Positions 1 through 8,873 of a stretch of 64,000 nt of DNA are shown in pieces. This stretch comes from Nocardia yamanashiensis NBRC 100130 (GTDB taxonomy: Bacteria; Actinomycetota; Actinomycetes; Mycobacteriales; Mycobacteriaceae). The notes under the pieces were generated by a model that saw nothing but the letters and a program-made list of their open reading frames with translations, was not told the DNA's origin and searched no databases. Location of the stretch: the NCBI RefSeq assembly GCF_001613325.1, contig NZ_BDCD01000020.1, forward strand, positions 186,001 to 250,000, read 5' to 3'. Both the position numbers and the translations under genes were made by a program. The stretch's first letter is position 1. Each line of letters starts with the position of its first letter.

Positions 1-219
1 GCTGATATCGCGCTGACAGCGGGCTGACAGGTGTGCTGACACCCCGAAGGACGCGGTGCGTGGTTTGTCTTTTACGGGCGATTTGTCGGCATAAAGGCAG
101 GTCCGCCACGCCGCCACACGGTTTGTGAAGCAATCCCGGGTTGGACTTGTCAAGGCCAGTAACATCTGCCGCCGAACACACTTCCGCGTCACCACTTTCC
201 TTTCGGTTAGGACGGTTTC
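1..219. other. Upstream intergenic segment with direct repeats
   Basis: No gene is visible. The heptamer GCTGACA occurs three times (12-18, 23-29, 35-41) at 11-12 bp spacing, and the last copy lies in a small inverted repeat GGTGT-GCTG-ACACC (30-43). This could be a binding site for the regulator of the monooxygenase that starts at 220. No promoter was assigned with confidence. Confidence 0.3.
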
Positions 220-1428
220 GTGAGCAACGTGGAGTCGATGGATCGCCGGGATGGCGAGATCGACACCGAGGTCGTCGTTTTGGGTGCGGGGCCGGCCGGG
301 TTGGTGCTGGCGAACCTGCTCCGGGCGGCGGGGATCGAGTGCGCAGTGGTGGAGCGGCAGTCTCGCCATTGGATCGAGAACCGCGCTCGAGCAGGGTTTT
401 TGGCGCCCGACGCGGTGCGGGTACTGCGTACGCACGGGCTGGCCGAGGGGCTGCTTCGGCGCGGTCGCGAGCATGATGTGTGCGAATTCCGGGGGCCCGA
501 CGGCGGGTTCGAATTGCGTTATGGGCGAAGGGGTTCGCGCCGGGTACATACGGTGTACCCACAGCAGGCGCTGGTTTCCGATTTGGTCGCAGAATTTCTG
601 CGGCACGGTGGCACAGTGCATTTCGAGACCGCGGCCGAACACGTCGGCGGGCTGGAGAGCGAGCGGCCGTGGGTGCTGGTTCGTGACCGCGACGGGCGGG
701 AGCGGAGGATAACCGGGCGGTATGTGGCGGGCTGCGATGGCGGGCGCGGGGTGGGGGCCGCCGCGGTTCCGGGGTCACGGGCGGTGCGCGATCACGGGAT
801 CACCTGGCTGGCATTGCTGGTGCAAGCGCCGCCGAGTTCGCCGAATGTGCTGTACGGCGTCCACCCCGACGGCTTCGCGGGGCAGATGCCGCGCACCCCC
901 GAAATCACCCGCTACTACCTGCAATGCGATCCGGCCGATACGCCCGAGGACTGGGATGACGCGCGCGTATGGGCCGCGTTGAACCAGCGCCTGGACAGCG
1001 CGAGGCACGGACCGCTCACGCAGGGCCCGATCATCGAGCGCGGGCTGGTGCGTCTGCGTTCGGAGATCCGCGATCAGCTGCGATACGGCGCCCTGCTGCT
1101 CGCCGGAGACGCCGCCACCGCGATCAGCCCATCGGCAGCCAAGGGCGCAAACCTCGCGATCCTGGGCGCCGAACTCCTGTCACGGGCACTCACCAGCGCG
1201 GTGCGGTACGGCGACCTCGACGGCCTCGACCGATATACGGCCGACTACACGCCGATAATCGAACGTGCCCAAGAGTTCTCGCACTGGATGATCGACCTGC
1301 TGCATCCCCCGGCCGCCGGCGATCCGCATGCCGACTATCAACGCGTACTGCGTCGTTCCCGCCTGCGCGACCTGGCGACCTCCCGGGCGCATCAGGACTT
1401 CTTCGCCGACAACTACGTCGGACTCTGA
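220..1428 (+). CDS. FAD-dependent aromatic hydroxylase, PobA-like
   Basis: Flavoprotein monooxygenase of 402 aa, the usual length for 4-hydroxybenzoate 3-hydroxylases. Visible are the Rossmann motif GAGPAG (residues 22-27), a RARAGFLAP stretch near residue 55 that resembles the RIRAG motif of PobA enzymes, a GCDGGRGVG version of the middle motif near 168, and the FAD-ribityl motif LLLAGDAATAISPSAAKGAN near 290. Such enzymes hydroxylate a phenolic acid using NAD(P)H and O2. The start is GTG with only a weak ribosome binding site. A methyltransferase fusion follows 53 bp downstream on the same strand, so the pair may hydroxylate and then O-methylate an aromatic compound. The true substrate is unknown. 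Confidence 0.8.
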   Translation: MSNVESMDRRDGEIDTEVVVLGAGPAGLVLANLLRAAGIECAVVERQSRHWIENRARAGFLAPDAVRVLRTHGLAEGLLRRGREHDVCEFRGPDGGFELRYGRRGSRRVHTVYPQQALVSDLVAEFLRHGGTVHFETAAEHVGGLESERPWVLVRDRDGRERRITGRYVAGCDGGRGVGAAAVPGSRAVRDHGITWLALLVQAPPSSPNVLYGVHPDGFAGQMPRTPEITRYYLQCDPADTPEDWDDARVWAALNQRLDSARHGPLTQGPIIERGLVRLRSEIRDQLRYGALLLAGDAATAISPSAAKGANLAILGAELLSRALTSAVRYGDLDGLDRYTADYTPIIERAQEFSHWMIDLLHPPAAGDPHADYQRVLRRSRLRDLATSRAHQDFFADNYVGL

Positions 1429-1481
1429 ACTCCCTGTCCCACAACTGAACAACCTATTTCGCCATCCCCTCAGGAGGACGC

Positions 1482-3155
1482 GTGACCCCCGCGCTGGCAG
1501 CGCCTGCCGAGCTCGATTCGTTCGATCTCCACCAGTTGGACGCCGCGGCGAGATTCGCCACGACCTACGACACCGAGGCCGTGCTGAACGCCATGCTGCC
1601 CGGTCTGACCGCGGGCGAGCGGGCCGCGATCGTGGCCCGGTGCCGCTTCGCGCACACCGCTGTACTGGTGTTCCCGCCGGATCCGGAGACCCTCGTTGCC
1701 GCCTTGGCGCAGCGCGGGATGACCGCCGGGCCGGCCACGCCGTCCATGGTGGTGCGGGCGCGGCTGGCTACCCGTTACGGGAGATCAGCGGACAGACTGG
1801 ATGTTCGGATCGTCCGGGTCGCGCTACCCAGCCCGGACGGCGATCCGCGCCTGCTGGAGATCTTCGCGCTGATCGGTGATCAGACCGAGATCGCGGCCGC
1901 CGAACGCGCCGCCGGGAACGAATCGCATCTGGCGCTGGAGGTCGAGAGCACCGACCCGGTCGAATTGACCGGACTGCGCACCCTGCTGTTGCGTCGCGGC
2001 CGCATGCACGCCGACGGCGGCGGATACAACAGCCACGAGAACGCGACCGTCCTCTACTTCCGCACCACCGCCACGGACCGCCCCTACCGCCGCCTGGAAT
2101 TGCATGTGGCAGGCAGGCATTCGCCGATCCTGACCGCGCACTGCCATGCCTCGCACGACGCACCCACCCGCCTGCTCCGCCTGATGACCGGCGCGTGGGC
2201 GACCCAGGCGCTCGCCGTCACCGCGACCCTCGGCGTCGCCGACCGATTGGCCGCCGCCCCGGGCGCTTCGGTCGCCTACCTGGCCGAACTGACCGCCACC
2301 GACCCGGACAGCCTGGCCCGATTGCTTCGCTACCTCGCCGAACTCGATATCGTGCGGCCGCGCGGGGACGGATACGAGCTCACCGATTCCGGGGCGCTGC
2401 TCTCGAGCGCCGCCGCCCAATCGTTGCAGCCCTTGGCGCAGTTGTACGGCGGAGCGTTCTACGAATCCTTCGCCCATCTCGATCACGCGGTGCGGACGGG
2501 CACAGCCGGATTCGACCATCATTTCGGCCGGCACCATTTCGAGTACTTCTCCGGAACACCCTCCGGCGCCGAACTTTTCGACAATGCCATGGCCGCCAGC
2601 GCCGCCATCTTCGGCCAGGTCGGCGAACTGATCGAACTCACCGGCGCCGAGACCATCGTCGATATCGCAGGCGGCAACGGCACTTTGCTGGCCGCCCTGC
2701 TCCGTACCGCGCCACAGGCGAAAGGCGTTCTGCTGGAACGCGCCTCCGCTTTGATCACCGCGCGCACCGCACTCGAGCAAGCAGGCTGTCTGCACCAATG
2801 CCATTTACTGGAAGGCGATTTCACGTCCGAGGTCCCGGGCGGCGGCGACATCTACCTACTGTCCCGCGTCCTGCACGACTGGGACGACGCACGCTGCCGC
2901 ACCATCCTGTCCCGCTGCGCCGCCGCCATGCCCGCTCACTCCCGCCTCTACATCATCGAACGCCTCCTCCCCGATACCGATCTGCCCTCCCTCGCACCCG
3001 CCTGGGACATCCACATGCTCTGCAATGTCGGCGGCCGCGAACGCACCCTGGCCCATTACGCCGAGCTGGCAGCCGACGCCGGCTTGACCATCGGCCGAAC
3101 GCACACCCTGCCTTTGGATTTCGCCCTGATCGAGGTGCTGCCGGACAAAGCCTGA
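1482..3155 (+). CDS. O-methyltransferase with an unrecognised N-terminal domain
   Basis: Protein of 557 aa. The C-terminal ~340 residues form a family-2 O-methyltransferase (acetylserotonin/caffeate type): a winged-helix dimerisation region near 225-290, the SAM-binding motif IVDIAGGNGTLL near 390, LSRVLHDWDD near 455, and a C-terminal GGRERTLAHY segment typical of the family. Standard members are 330-370 aa. The first ~210 residues are extra and I do not recognise them; they are an alpha/beta-looking stretch rich in acidic residues and Arg. A good ribosome binding site (AGGAGG) precedes the GTG start. It probably forms an operon with the upstream hydroxylase. Role inferred: tailoring of an aromatic metabolite. 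Confidence 0.75.
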   Translation: MTPALAAPAELDSFDLHQLDAAARFATTYDTEAVLNAMLPGLTAGERAAIVARCRFAHTAVLVFPPDPETLVAALAQRGMTAGPATPSMVVRARLATRYGRSADRLDVRIVRVALPSPDGDPRLLEIFALIGDQTEIAAAERAAGNESHLALEVESTDPVELTGLRTLLLRRGRMHADGGGYNSHENATVLYFRTTATDRPYRRLELHVAGRHSPILTAHCHASHDAPTRLLRLMTGAWATQALAVTATLGVADRLAAAPGASVAYLAELTATDPDSLARLLRYLAELDIVRPRGDGYELTDSGALLSSAAAQSLQPLAQLYGGAFYESFAHLDHAVRTGTAGFDHHFGRHHFEYFSGTPSGAELFDNAMAASAAIFGQVGELIELTGAETIVDIAGGNGTLLAALLRTAPQAKGVLLERASALITARTALEQAGCLHQCHLLEGDFTSEVPGGGDIYLLSRVLHDWDDARCRTILSRCAAAMPAHSRLYIIERLLPDTDLPSLAPAWDIHMLCNVGGRERTLAHYAELAADAGLTIGRTHTLPLDFALIEVLPDKA

Positions 3156-3213
3156 CACCGCTCCCGCCCCGGCTCCGGCCGGGGCGGTCCCCACACCGAT
3201 CATCTCGGCCACA

Positions 3214-3834
3214 ATGGACCCCATGCACGTCCCGGACGCCGAGCGCTGGAACCACAACATCCACTACCACCGCCTGCTCGCGGACGCCCTCCCCGCAGGC
3301 GGCGCCGTCCTCGACATCGGTTGCGGCGAAGGCATGCTGGCCCGCCGCCTGCACGCCGAAGGCCACCGGGTCACCGGCATAGACCTGGACGCACACGGCA
3401 TAGACCTGGCCCGCGCCCAATCCCCCGACGGCGAAATCACCTACCTCCAAGCCGATTTCCTAACCCACCCCTTCACCCCCGATTCCTTCGACGGCATAGT
3501 CTCGGTCGCCACCCTCCACCACATGGACGCCCCCACCGCCCTGACCCGCATCCGCGACCTCCTACGCCCCGGCGGCACCCTCGCCATCCTCGGCATGGCC
3601 CGCCCCGACCTCCCCCGCGACCTCCCCCTCGAAGCCGCCACCCTCCTGGCCAGCACCTGGCACCGCATCATCCGCACCCAATGGACCCACCCCTCCCCCG
3701 TAGCCTGGCCCCCACCCGAAACCTATTCCCAAATGCGAACCCTCGCCGAATCCCACCTCCCCGGCGCCCACTACCGCCGCCTCCTCCTCTGGCGCTACGC
3801 CCTCACCTGGACCAAGCCGAGCTGCAGGCCTTGA
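3214..3834 (+). CDS. Class I SAM-dependent methyltransferase
   Basis: Protein of 206 aa with a UbiE-like Rossmann core: VLDIGCGEGMLARRL (motif I) near residue 33, an acidic GIDLD motif II, and FDGIVSVATLHHMD (post-I region) near 92. The substrate is unknown. It starts 58 bp after the preceding O-methyltransferase, so the two may be cotranscribed. The third-position C content is extreme, even for this GC-rich window. A strong bidirectional terminator follows at 3855-3892. Confidence 0.75.
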   Translation: MDPMHVPDAERWNHNIHYHRLLADALPAGGAVLDIGCGEGMLARRLHAEGHRVTGIDLDAHGIDLARAQSPDGEITYLQADFLTHPFTPDSFDGIVSVATLHHMDAPTALTRIRDLLRPGGTLAILGMARPDLPRDLPLEAATLLASTWHRIIRTQWTHPSPVAWPPPETYSQMRTLAESHLPGAHYRRLLLWRYALTWTKPSCRP

Positions 3835-3854
3835 ATGGAAGGGCCCGGAAAACG

Positions 3855-3892
3855 GGGAAGGCCCCGAGTCTGATTCGACTCGGGGCCTTCCC
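3855..3892. terminator. Bidirectional hairpin terminator
   Basis: A perfect 16-bp stem (3855-3870 paired with 3877-3892) with a 6-nt loop is followed by TTTT on the plus strand. It sits between the convergent methyltransferase (ends 3834) and qcrB (ends 3908), so it can stop transcription from both sides. Confidence 0.85.
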
Positions 3893-3907
3893 TTTTCAAC
3901 GACCGGA

Positions 3908-5524
3908 TCAGTGGCTGCTCTTGCCACCGGACGGCTGCTGCGCCTCGAGGGCTTCGAGCATGGCGTGCTCTTCCTCGTGGGCGAGCTCGACGTTCTTCTC
4001 CTGCTGCGCCGGGGGGTCGGCGAAGAGGAAGGAACCGGTGCCGGGCTTGCCGGCGGAGCCGAGCTTGGACATCTTCTTGGGCACCGGGGCGCCCTGGTAT
4101 TCCAGCGGGATGGCGTGGCCGTGCGAGTCCACGCCGCCCAGGGGCTGGTGGATTTCGATGTACTCGCCGTGCGGGAGCCGCTTGATCACACCGGTTTCGA
4201 CGCCGTGCTCGAGCACCGCGCGGTCCGAGCGCTGCAGGCCGATGCAGAAGCGGTAGGCCACGAAGTAGGCGAGCGGCGGGGCGACCAGCAGGGCGATGCG
4301 GAAGAACCAGGTCGTCGCGTTCAGCGAGATCGAGAACTTCAGCGAGATGATGTCGTTGACACAGGCCAGCGTCAGCACCAGGTAGAACGCGATGGCCATG
4401 GCGCCGATGGCGGTGCGGACCGGCACGTCGCGCGGACGCTGGAGCAGGTTGTGGCGGGCGGTGTCGCCGGTGAGGCGCTTCTCGATCCACGGGTAGGCCA
4501 CCAGCACGGTGAACACCAGACCCATGATCAACGCGACCCAGAACGGCGCCGGGACCGTGTAGCGGCCCAGGTACAGCTCCCACGGCGGCATGAGACGCGC
4601 CATGCCGTCGGTCCACATCATGTAGAAGTCGGGCTGCGAACCCGCGGAGACCTGAGACGGGTTGTAGGGACCCAGGTTCCAGATCGGGTTGATCTGCAGC
4701 ACGCCGCCCATGATGGCGACCACGCCGAGGGTGAAGGCGAAGAACGCACCCTGGTCGGCGGCGAACACCGGGACGATGCGGGCGCCGACGACGTTCTTCT
4801 CGGTGCGGCCCGGTCCGGGGAACTGCGTGTGCTTCTGGTACCAGACCAGCGCCACGTGGGCGGCGATCAGGGCCAGGATGATGCCCGGCAGCAGCAGCAC
4901 GTGCGCGATGTACAGACGCGGGATGATGATGTGGCCCGGGAAGTCACCGGCGAAGATCAGCCAGTGCAGCCAGGTGCCCACCACCGGCACGCCGATGGTG
5001 ATGCCCGAGAAGGCCGCGCGCAGACCGGTACCCGAGAGCAGGTCGTCCGGCAGCGAGTAACCGAAGAAGCCTTCGAACATCGCCAGGATGAGCAGCAGCG
5101 AGCCGATCACCCAGTTCGCCTCACGCGGCTTGCGGAACGCGCCGGTGAAGAAGATGCGGAACAGGTGGATGATGATCGACGCCGCGAACAGCAGCGCCGC
5201 CCAGTGGTGCACCTGGCGCACGAACAGACCGCCGCGCACCTCGAAGGAGATGTCGAGCGCGGTCTCGTAGGCCCGCGACATGGTGACACCGCGCAACGGC
5301 TGGTAAGCGCCGTTGTAGACGGTCTCCGACATGGACGGGTCGAAGTACAGCGTCAGGTACACACCCGACAGCAGCAGGATGATGAACGCGTACAGCGCGA
5401 TCTCACCCAGCAGGAACGACCAGTGGGTCGGGAAGACCTTGTTGATCGAGCGCTTGGCGAACGCGGCCAGGTGGTAGCGCTCGTCCATTTCGTTCGCCTG
5501 GACGGCGGCTTTGCTCGGGCTCAT
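3908..5524 (-). CDS. qcrB: Cytochrome bc1 complex cytochrome b subunit
   Basis: The 538-aa membrane subunit that carries both hemes b and the quinol oxidation site of the actinobacterial bc1 complex. It shows the long C-terminal extension typical of actinobacterial QcrB, heme-ligand His pairs on the transmembrane helices (HHWAALLF and the H of IIIHLFRIF; HWLIFAGD and IAHVLLLPG), and the quinol-site motif near NPIWNLGPY. It overlaps the qcrA stop by 4 nt (ATGA), giving translational coupling. It is the last gene of ctaE-qcrC-qcrA-qcrB. The complex passes electrons from menaquinol to the aa3 oxidase encoded here and at 40-41 kb. In mycobacteria this subunit is the target of imidazopyridine inhibitors. 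Confidence 0.97.
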   Translation of the reverse strand: MSPSKAAVQANEMDERYHLAAFAKRSINKVFPTHWSFLLGEIALYAFIILLLSGVYLTLYFDPSMSETVYNGAYQPLRGVTMSRAYETALDISFEVRGGLFVRQVHHWAALLFAASIIIHLFRIFFTGAFRKPREANWVIGSLLLILAMFEGFFGYSLPDDLLSGTGLRAAFSGITIGVPVVGTWLHWLIFAGDFPGHIIIPRLYIAHVLLLPGIILALIAAHVALVWYQKHTQFPGPGRTEKNVVGARIVPVFAADQGAFFAFTLGVVAIMGGVLQINPIWNLGPYNPSQVSAGSQPDFYMMWTDGMARLMPPWELYLGRYTVPAPFWVALIMGLVFTVLVAYPWIEKRLTGDTARHNLLQRPRDVPVRTAIGAMAIAFYLVLTLACVNDIISLKFSISLNATTWFFRIALLVAPPLAYFVAYRFCIGLQRSDRAVLEHGVETGVIKRLPHGEYIEIHQPLGGVDSHGHAIPLEYQGAPVPKKMSKLGSAGKPGTGSFLFADPPAQQEKNVELAHEEEHAMLEALEAQQPSGGKSSH

Positions 5525-6669
5525 GAACGACGCTCCCAGAAGGCCGGGCCGAGGGCTTCGACGAAGTCGTGGACGGCCACCAGGTAGCCCTCGGCATTGA
5601 CGGTGATCGGCAGCTGCGGCAGCGCGCGGGCGGCGGGACCGAAGACCGGCTTACCCCATTCGGTCGCGGAGAACTGCGACTGGTGGCAGGGGCACAGGAT
5701 CCGGTTGGTCTGCTGCTCGAACAGCGAGGTGGGGCAGCCGAGGTGGGTGCAGATCTTCGAGTAGGCGAAGTAGTCGCCGTAGTTGAAGCTCTCCTGGCCC
5801 TTGCGCTTGATGGCGTGCTCGGCGTCCTTGGTGCGCAAGCGGATCAGCATGACCGCGTTGCGGATACCGCGCAGCGACTCCAGGGTCGCGTGCTCGTTAC
5901 CGCGCCATTCTTCCTTCCAGGGGAAGACGGTTTCCATGGCGCCGGCGTCCAGGTCCTCCGGGCGCACCAGGACGACGTCCTCGGGGCGGCCGGTGTCGCG
6001 ACGCAGGTAGATGGTCTGGCCCTCGTAGTCGGGGGTCCAGCCGGAGACCCACAGCGGCGACTTGTCGCCCTTGGCCCACGGGTTCTTGATCATGCCGCCG
6101 GCGAAGACGAACAGCGCGCCGATGCCGAACATGCCCGCGCCCAGGCCCGCGGTGCGGGTGATGAGCTTGCGGCGGCCCAGGGTCGAGGTCTCGGCGGCGT
6201 CCTGCAGCTGAGCGACCAGGGTGCGCCGGTTGACCTCGGAGGATGCGCCGTCGTGGCGATCCTGCACGGAGATCTCGGCGGGGATGAAGTGCTTGCGGAT
6301 GAGCACCACGGCGATGCCGATGGCCAGGATGGAGATACCCAGCGTCAGGCCGTACAGCGGAGTGGTCCACGTGTAGGCGGCATTGCCTTCGTCGTTGCGG
6401 CCCTTGTACTCCCAGGGCCAGAACAGGTAGACGCCGATGAGCGCCGCACCCGCGAGCGCGGAGATGGCGAACCACAGCGCGACCTTGCGCTCGGCGCGCT
6501 TCTCGGCCTTGGTGCCGGGCACCGGCCAGCGCGGGGCGCGGTAGGCGACGTCGACGCCGTCCAGCTCGGTACCGAGCTTGACCAGCTCGTCGCGCGACAT
6601 GGCGTCGAGCTGCTCATCGGTGGGTTCGGTGGGGTTGGCCCCCATGCTGTTTCGCTCCTGTTCGCTCAT
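5521..6669 (-). CDS. qcrA: Cytochrome bc1 complex Rieske iron-sulfur subunit
   Basis: Three N-terminal transmembrane helices, as in actinobacterial QcrA, are followed by a C-terminal Rieske domain with the [2Fe-2S] ligands in CTHLGC and CPCHQSQF. It receives the first electron from menaquinol and passes it to the diheme cytochrome. The start chosen is the ATG at 6669 (382 aa), because it overlaps the qcrC stop as ATGA. The longer frame to 6726 would add 19 residues lying inside qcrC and is not credible. Confidence 0.96.
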   Translation of the reverse strand: MSEQERNSMGANPTEPTDEQLDAMSRDELVKLGTELDGVDVAYRAPRWPVPGTKAEKRAERKVALWFAISALAGAALIGVYLFWPWEYKGRNDEGNAAYTWTTPLYGLTLGISILAIGIAVVLIRKHFIPAEISVQDRHDGASSEVNRRTLVAQLQDAAETSTLGRRKLITRTAGLGAGMFGIGALFVFAGGMIKNPWAKGDKSPLWVSGWTPDYEGQTIYLRRDTGRPEDVVLVRPEDLDAGAMETVFPWKEEWRGNEHATLESLRGIRNAVMLIRLRTKDAEHAIKRKGQESFNYGDYFAYSKICTHLGCPTSLFEQQTNRILCPCHQSQFSATEWGKPVFGPAARALPQLPITVNAEGYLVAVHDFVEALGPAFWERRS

Positions 6670-7529
6670 GACCGGGATCCGATCCACATCGCGGAACCGA
6701 CCAGGGCCACGATGCCGATCAGCCACATGGCGAGACCTTCGGTGGCGGGACCGAAGCCACCCAGGCCCCAGCCGCCCTCGGACTTGGTCTCCATACGGTC
6801 CTTGATGTACGCGACGATGTCCTTCTTCTCCTCCGGCGTCAGCTGCCGGTCGGAGAACTTCGGCATGTTCTGCGGGCCGGTCAGCATCGCGAGGTAGATC
6901 TGCTGCTCGGAGGCTTCCTCCAGCGGCGGCGCGTACTTGCCGGAGGACAGCGCGCCGCCCTTGCCGGTGAAGTTGTGGCAGGAGGCGCAGTTCATGCGGA
7001 ACAGCTCGCCACCGCGGCCGAGGTCGGCGCCTTCGATGATCGACTCCTGGGCGATCTCGCCGTTGGCGTCGCGCAGCACGGTCGGGCCGCCACCGTTGGC
7101 CTGGATGTAGGCACCCAGGGCGTCGGTCTGGCGGGCATCGAACTTCGGGGGCTTGCGCTCGATCTGAGCCTCGTTGCGCGCGGCCGGCATACGGCCGGAG
7201 GAGACCTGGAAGTAGACGGCGGCCTCACCGACGCCGATCAGGCTGGGGCCGCGATCCTGGACACCCTGCAGGTTGACACCGTGGCAGGTGACACAGGAGG
7301 TGTCGTAGATCTGCTTGCCCTCGCGGATCAGCGCGGACTGGTCCTCGTGCGCGGTTGCGACCTGCGCCTGCGGGGTCAGGGCCGCGGCCGCGAAGCCGGC
7401 TCCGACGAGGCCCATCAGAAGAACCAGACCGCCGGCCAGCTTGCGCCGCATACGACGCTGCTTCCGGGTCTTGGTGGCCTCGCCGTTCCCTTCGCTGGGA
7501 TCTGGCGCTGACGGGGGAGATGAACTCAT
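6666..7529 (-). CDS. qcrC: Cytochrome bc1 complex diheme cytochrome c subunit
   Basis: The 287-aa QcrC carries two CXXCH heme c sites (CVTCHG near residue 78 and CASCHN near 181), an N-terminal signal/anchor after a basic Lys/Arg stretch, and a C-terminal transmembrane helix. In actinobacteria, which lack a soluble cytochrome c, this diheme subunit wires bc1 directly to the aa3 oxidase. It starts 93 bp after the ctaE stop and is coupled to qcrA by a 4-nt overlap. Confidence 0.96.
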   Translation of the reverse strand: MSSSPPSAPDPSEGNGEATKTRKQRRMRRKLAGGLVLLMGLVGAGFAAAALTPQAQVATAHEDQSALIREGKQIYDTSCVTCHGVNLQGVQDRGPSLIGVGEAAVYFQVSSGRMPAARNEAQIERKPPKFDARQTDALGAYIQANGGGPTVLRDANGEIAQESIIEGADLGRGGELFRMNCASCHNFTGKGGALSSGKYAPPLEEASEQQIYLAMLTGPQNMPKFSDRQLTPEEKKDIVAYIKDRMETKSEGGWGLGGFGPATEGLAMWLIGIVALVGSAMWIGSRS

Positions 7530-7622
7530 CTGTGTCCCTTTGGAGTAGACGGAACCGACTTGTACAAAAAGTGTTGGTGCCGACGGCGGGGGCTGGCTGC
7601 CGTCGAAGCGCTTCGCCCGGGG

Positions 7623-8234
7623 TTAGCGGACGAAGTAGATCGTGGCGAAGAGCCCGATCCAGACGATGTCGACGAAGTGCCAGTAGTAGGACACGACGAT
7701 GGCCGCGGTGGCCTGCGCCGGGGTGAACTTACTGAGCGTGGTGCGGATCAGCAGGAACACGAACGCGATGAGACCGCCGATCACGTGCAGGCCGTGGAAG
7801 CCGGTGGTGATGTAGAACACCGAGCCGTACACGGAGCTGGAGATCGAGGTGCCCTCGGCGACCAGGTGGTAGTACTCGTAGCCCTGGCCACCGACGAAGA
7901 ACGCACCCATGATCAGCGTGATCAGGTACCAGCGACGCAGACCGAAGACGTCGCCCTTCTCCGCCGCGAACACGCCCATCTGGCAGGTGAAGGACGAAGC
8001 GACCAGGACGGCGGTCACCGGCACGGCGAGCTTCAGGTTCAGCTCGGTCGGCTCCGGCGGCCAGTTCCCGTGGGCCTGAGCGCGGGCGACAAAGTACATG
8101 GCGAACAGGCCGGCGAAGAACATCAGCTCGCTCGACAGCCAGATGATGGTACCGACGCTGACCATGTTGGGCCGGTTCAGCGAATGCACACGCTGGGTAA
8201 TGGCCGATCCTGGGGTCCCTACTGCGGTCGTCAC
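7623..8234 (-). CDS. ctaE: aa3-type cytochrome c oxidase subunit III
   Basis: Integral membrane subunit III of the terminal oxidase, with several hydrophobic helices and a typical C-terminal YYWHFVDIVWIGLFATIY. The GTG at 8234 was chosen, giving 203 aa, which matches mycobacterial CtaE; the open frame continues to 8348, but the extra residues lack family similarity and cover the likely promoter. It is the first gene of the ctaE-qcrCAB unit. Subunits II and IV lie 31 kb away (ctaC, ctaF). I did not find ctaD in the window. Confidence 0.94.
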   Translation of the reverse strand: MTTAVGTPGSAITQRVHSLNRPNMVSVGTIIWLSSELMFFAGLFAMYFVARAQAHGNWPPEPTELNLKLAVPVTAVLVASSFTCQMGVFAAEKGDVFGLRRWYLITLIMGAFFVGGQGYEYYHLVAEGTSISSSVYGSVFYITTGFHGLHVIGGLIAFVFLLIRTTLSKFTPAQATAAIVVSYYWHFVDIVWIGLFATIYFVR

Positions 8235-8250
8235 GCCGGTAAGTATGACT

Positions 8251-8294
8251 TGTCGTAGTACGACAGGAGTAGGCGGGTACGAAACTTTGTCGTA
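8251..8294 (-). promoter_or_regulatory. Candidate operator upstream of ctaE
   Basis: A perfect 15-bp palindrome, TGTCGTAGTACGACA (8251-8265), lies 17 bp upstream of the ctaE start, and a third TGTCGTA half-site is at 8288-8294. This suggests a dimeric regulator of the respiratory operon or an RNA element in its leader. The binding protein is unknown. Confidence 0.4.
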
Positions 8295-8410
8295 CGTGTC
8301 GGAAACCGCAGGGCGAGCGGGTCTCTCAGGGACCGCTCGGCGTGTCACGGAGCAGCCTAGATTGCCCAGGTAAGAGGAACCTGAGCCGGATTTCGAGGGA
8401 GTGTGGGTCG

Positions 8411-8827
8411 ATGGCGTGGTGGCGCGGACTGTTCAAGCGCGGCGGGACAACGGAACTGGATGCCCGGCGCCCGGATCTGGTCGTGGTGGCGTCGAGTTTC
8501 GATGACGCGGAAGCGTGTTCGGCCGCCTTGGGGAAGGCCCTGAACTGGACTCCGGACCAACCGGTCGTTCTCCGGCATCACCTGCGCATACCCACGGTGC
8601 GGGTGAATGAGGTACAGATCATCGCCGGGCAGCTCGGCTATGACACCGGGTCGGTCGACGAGTCGGATCCGGCCAAGCTGGTGCTGCAGCGCGTGCAGGT
8701 GCTCGATGCCCTGCACTGTTCGCAGGAGCGCTCCCGGATGGCCGCCATCGCCCAGCGGCACGAGGGCGACGTGCTCGGCTGGGACGCCCTGCAACCGGCG
8801 GGTCGCGAACCAGGCGTAAAGAATTAG
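8411..8827 (+). CDS. Conserved hypothetical protein beside trpD
   Basis: Protein of 138 aa from ATG 8411. The open frame begins at 8342, but the first 23 codons are probably untranslated. It looks like a small soluble alpha/beta protein: a basic N-terminus, then DLVVVASSFDDAEACSAALG, and a middle segment around LRIPTVRVNEVQIIAGQLGYD. I do not recognise a named family. It diverges from ctaE and is followed 46 bp later by trpD, possibly in the same transcript. Confidence 0.7.
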   Translation: MAWWRGLFKRGGTTELDARRPDLVVVASSFDDAEACSAALGKALNWTPDQPVVLRHHLRIPTVRVNEVQIIAGQLGYDTGSVDESDPAKLVLQRVQVLDALHCSQERSRMAAIAQRHEGDVLGWDALQPAGREPGVKN

Positions 8828-8873
8828 GCCCGTCGCACTAGGCTTGCGGCAACAACACCCGGAAGGCAGAGCA

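Noticed and set aside
3911..5587. 558-aa open frame opposite qcrB
   Set aside because: Composition is Arg/Gly/Asp-rich with no motif, and it is fully antisense to a certain gene, a common artefact of high GC.
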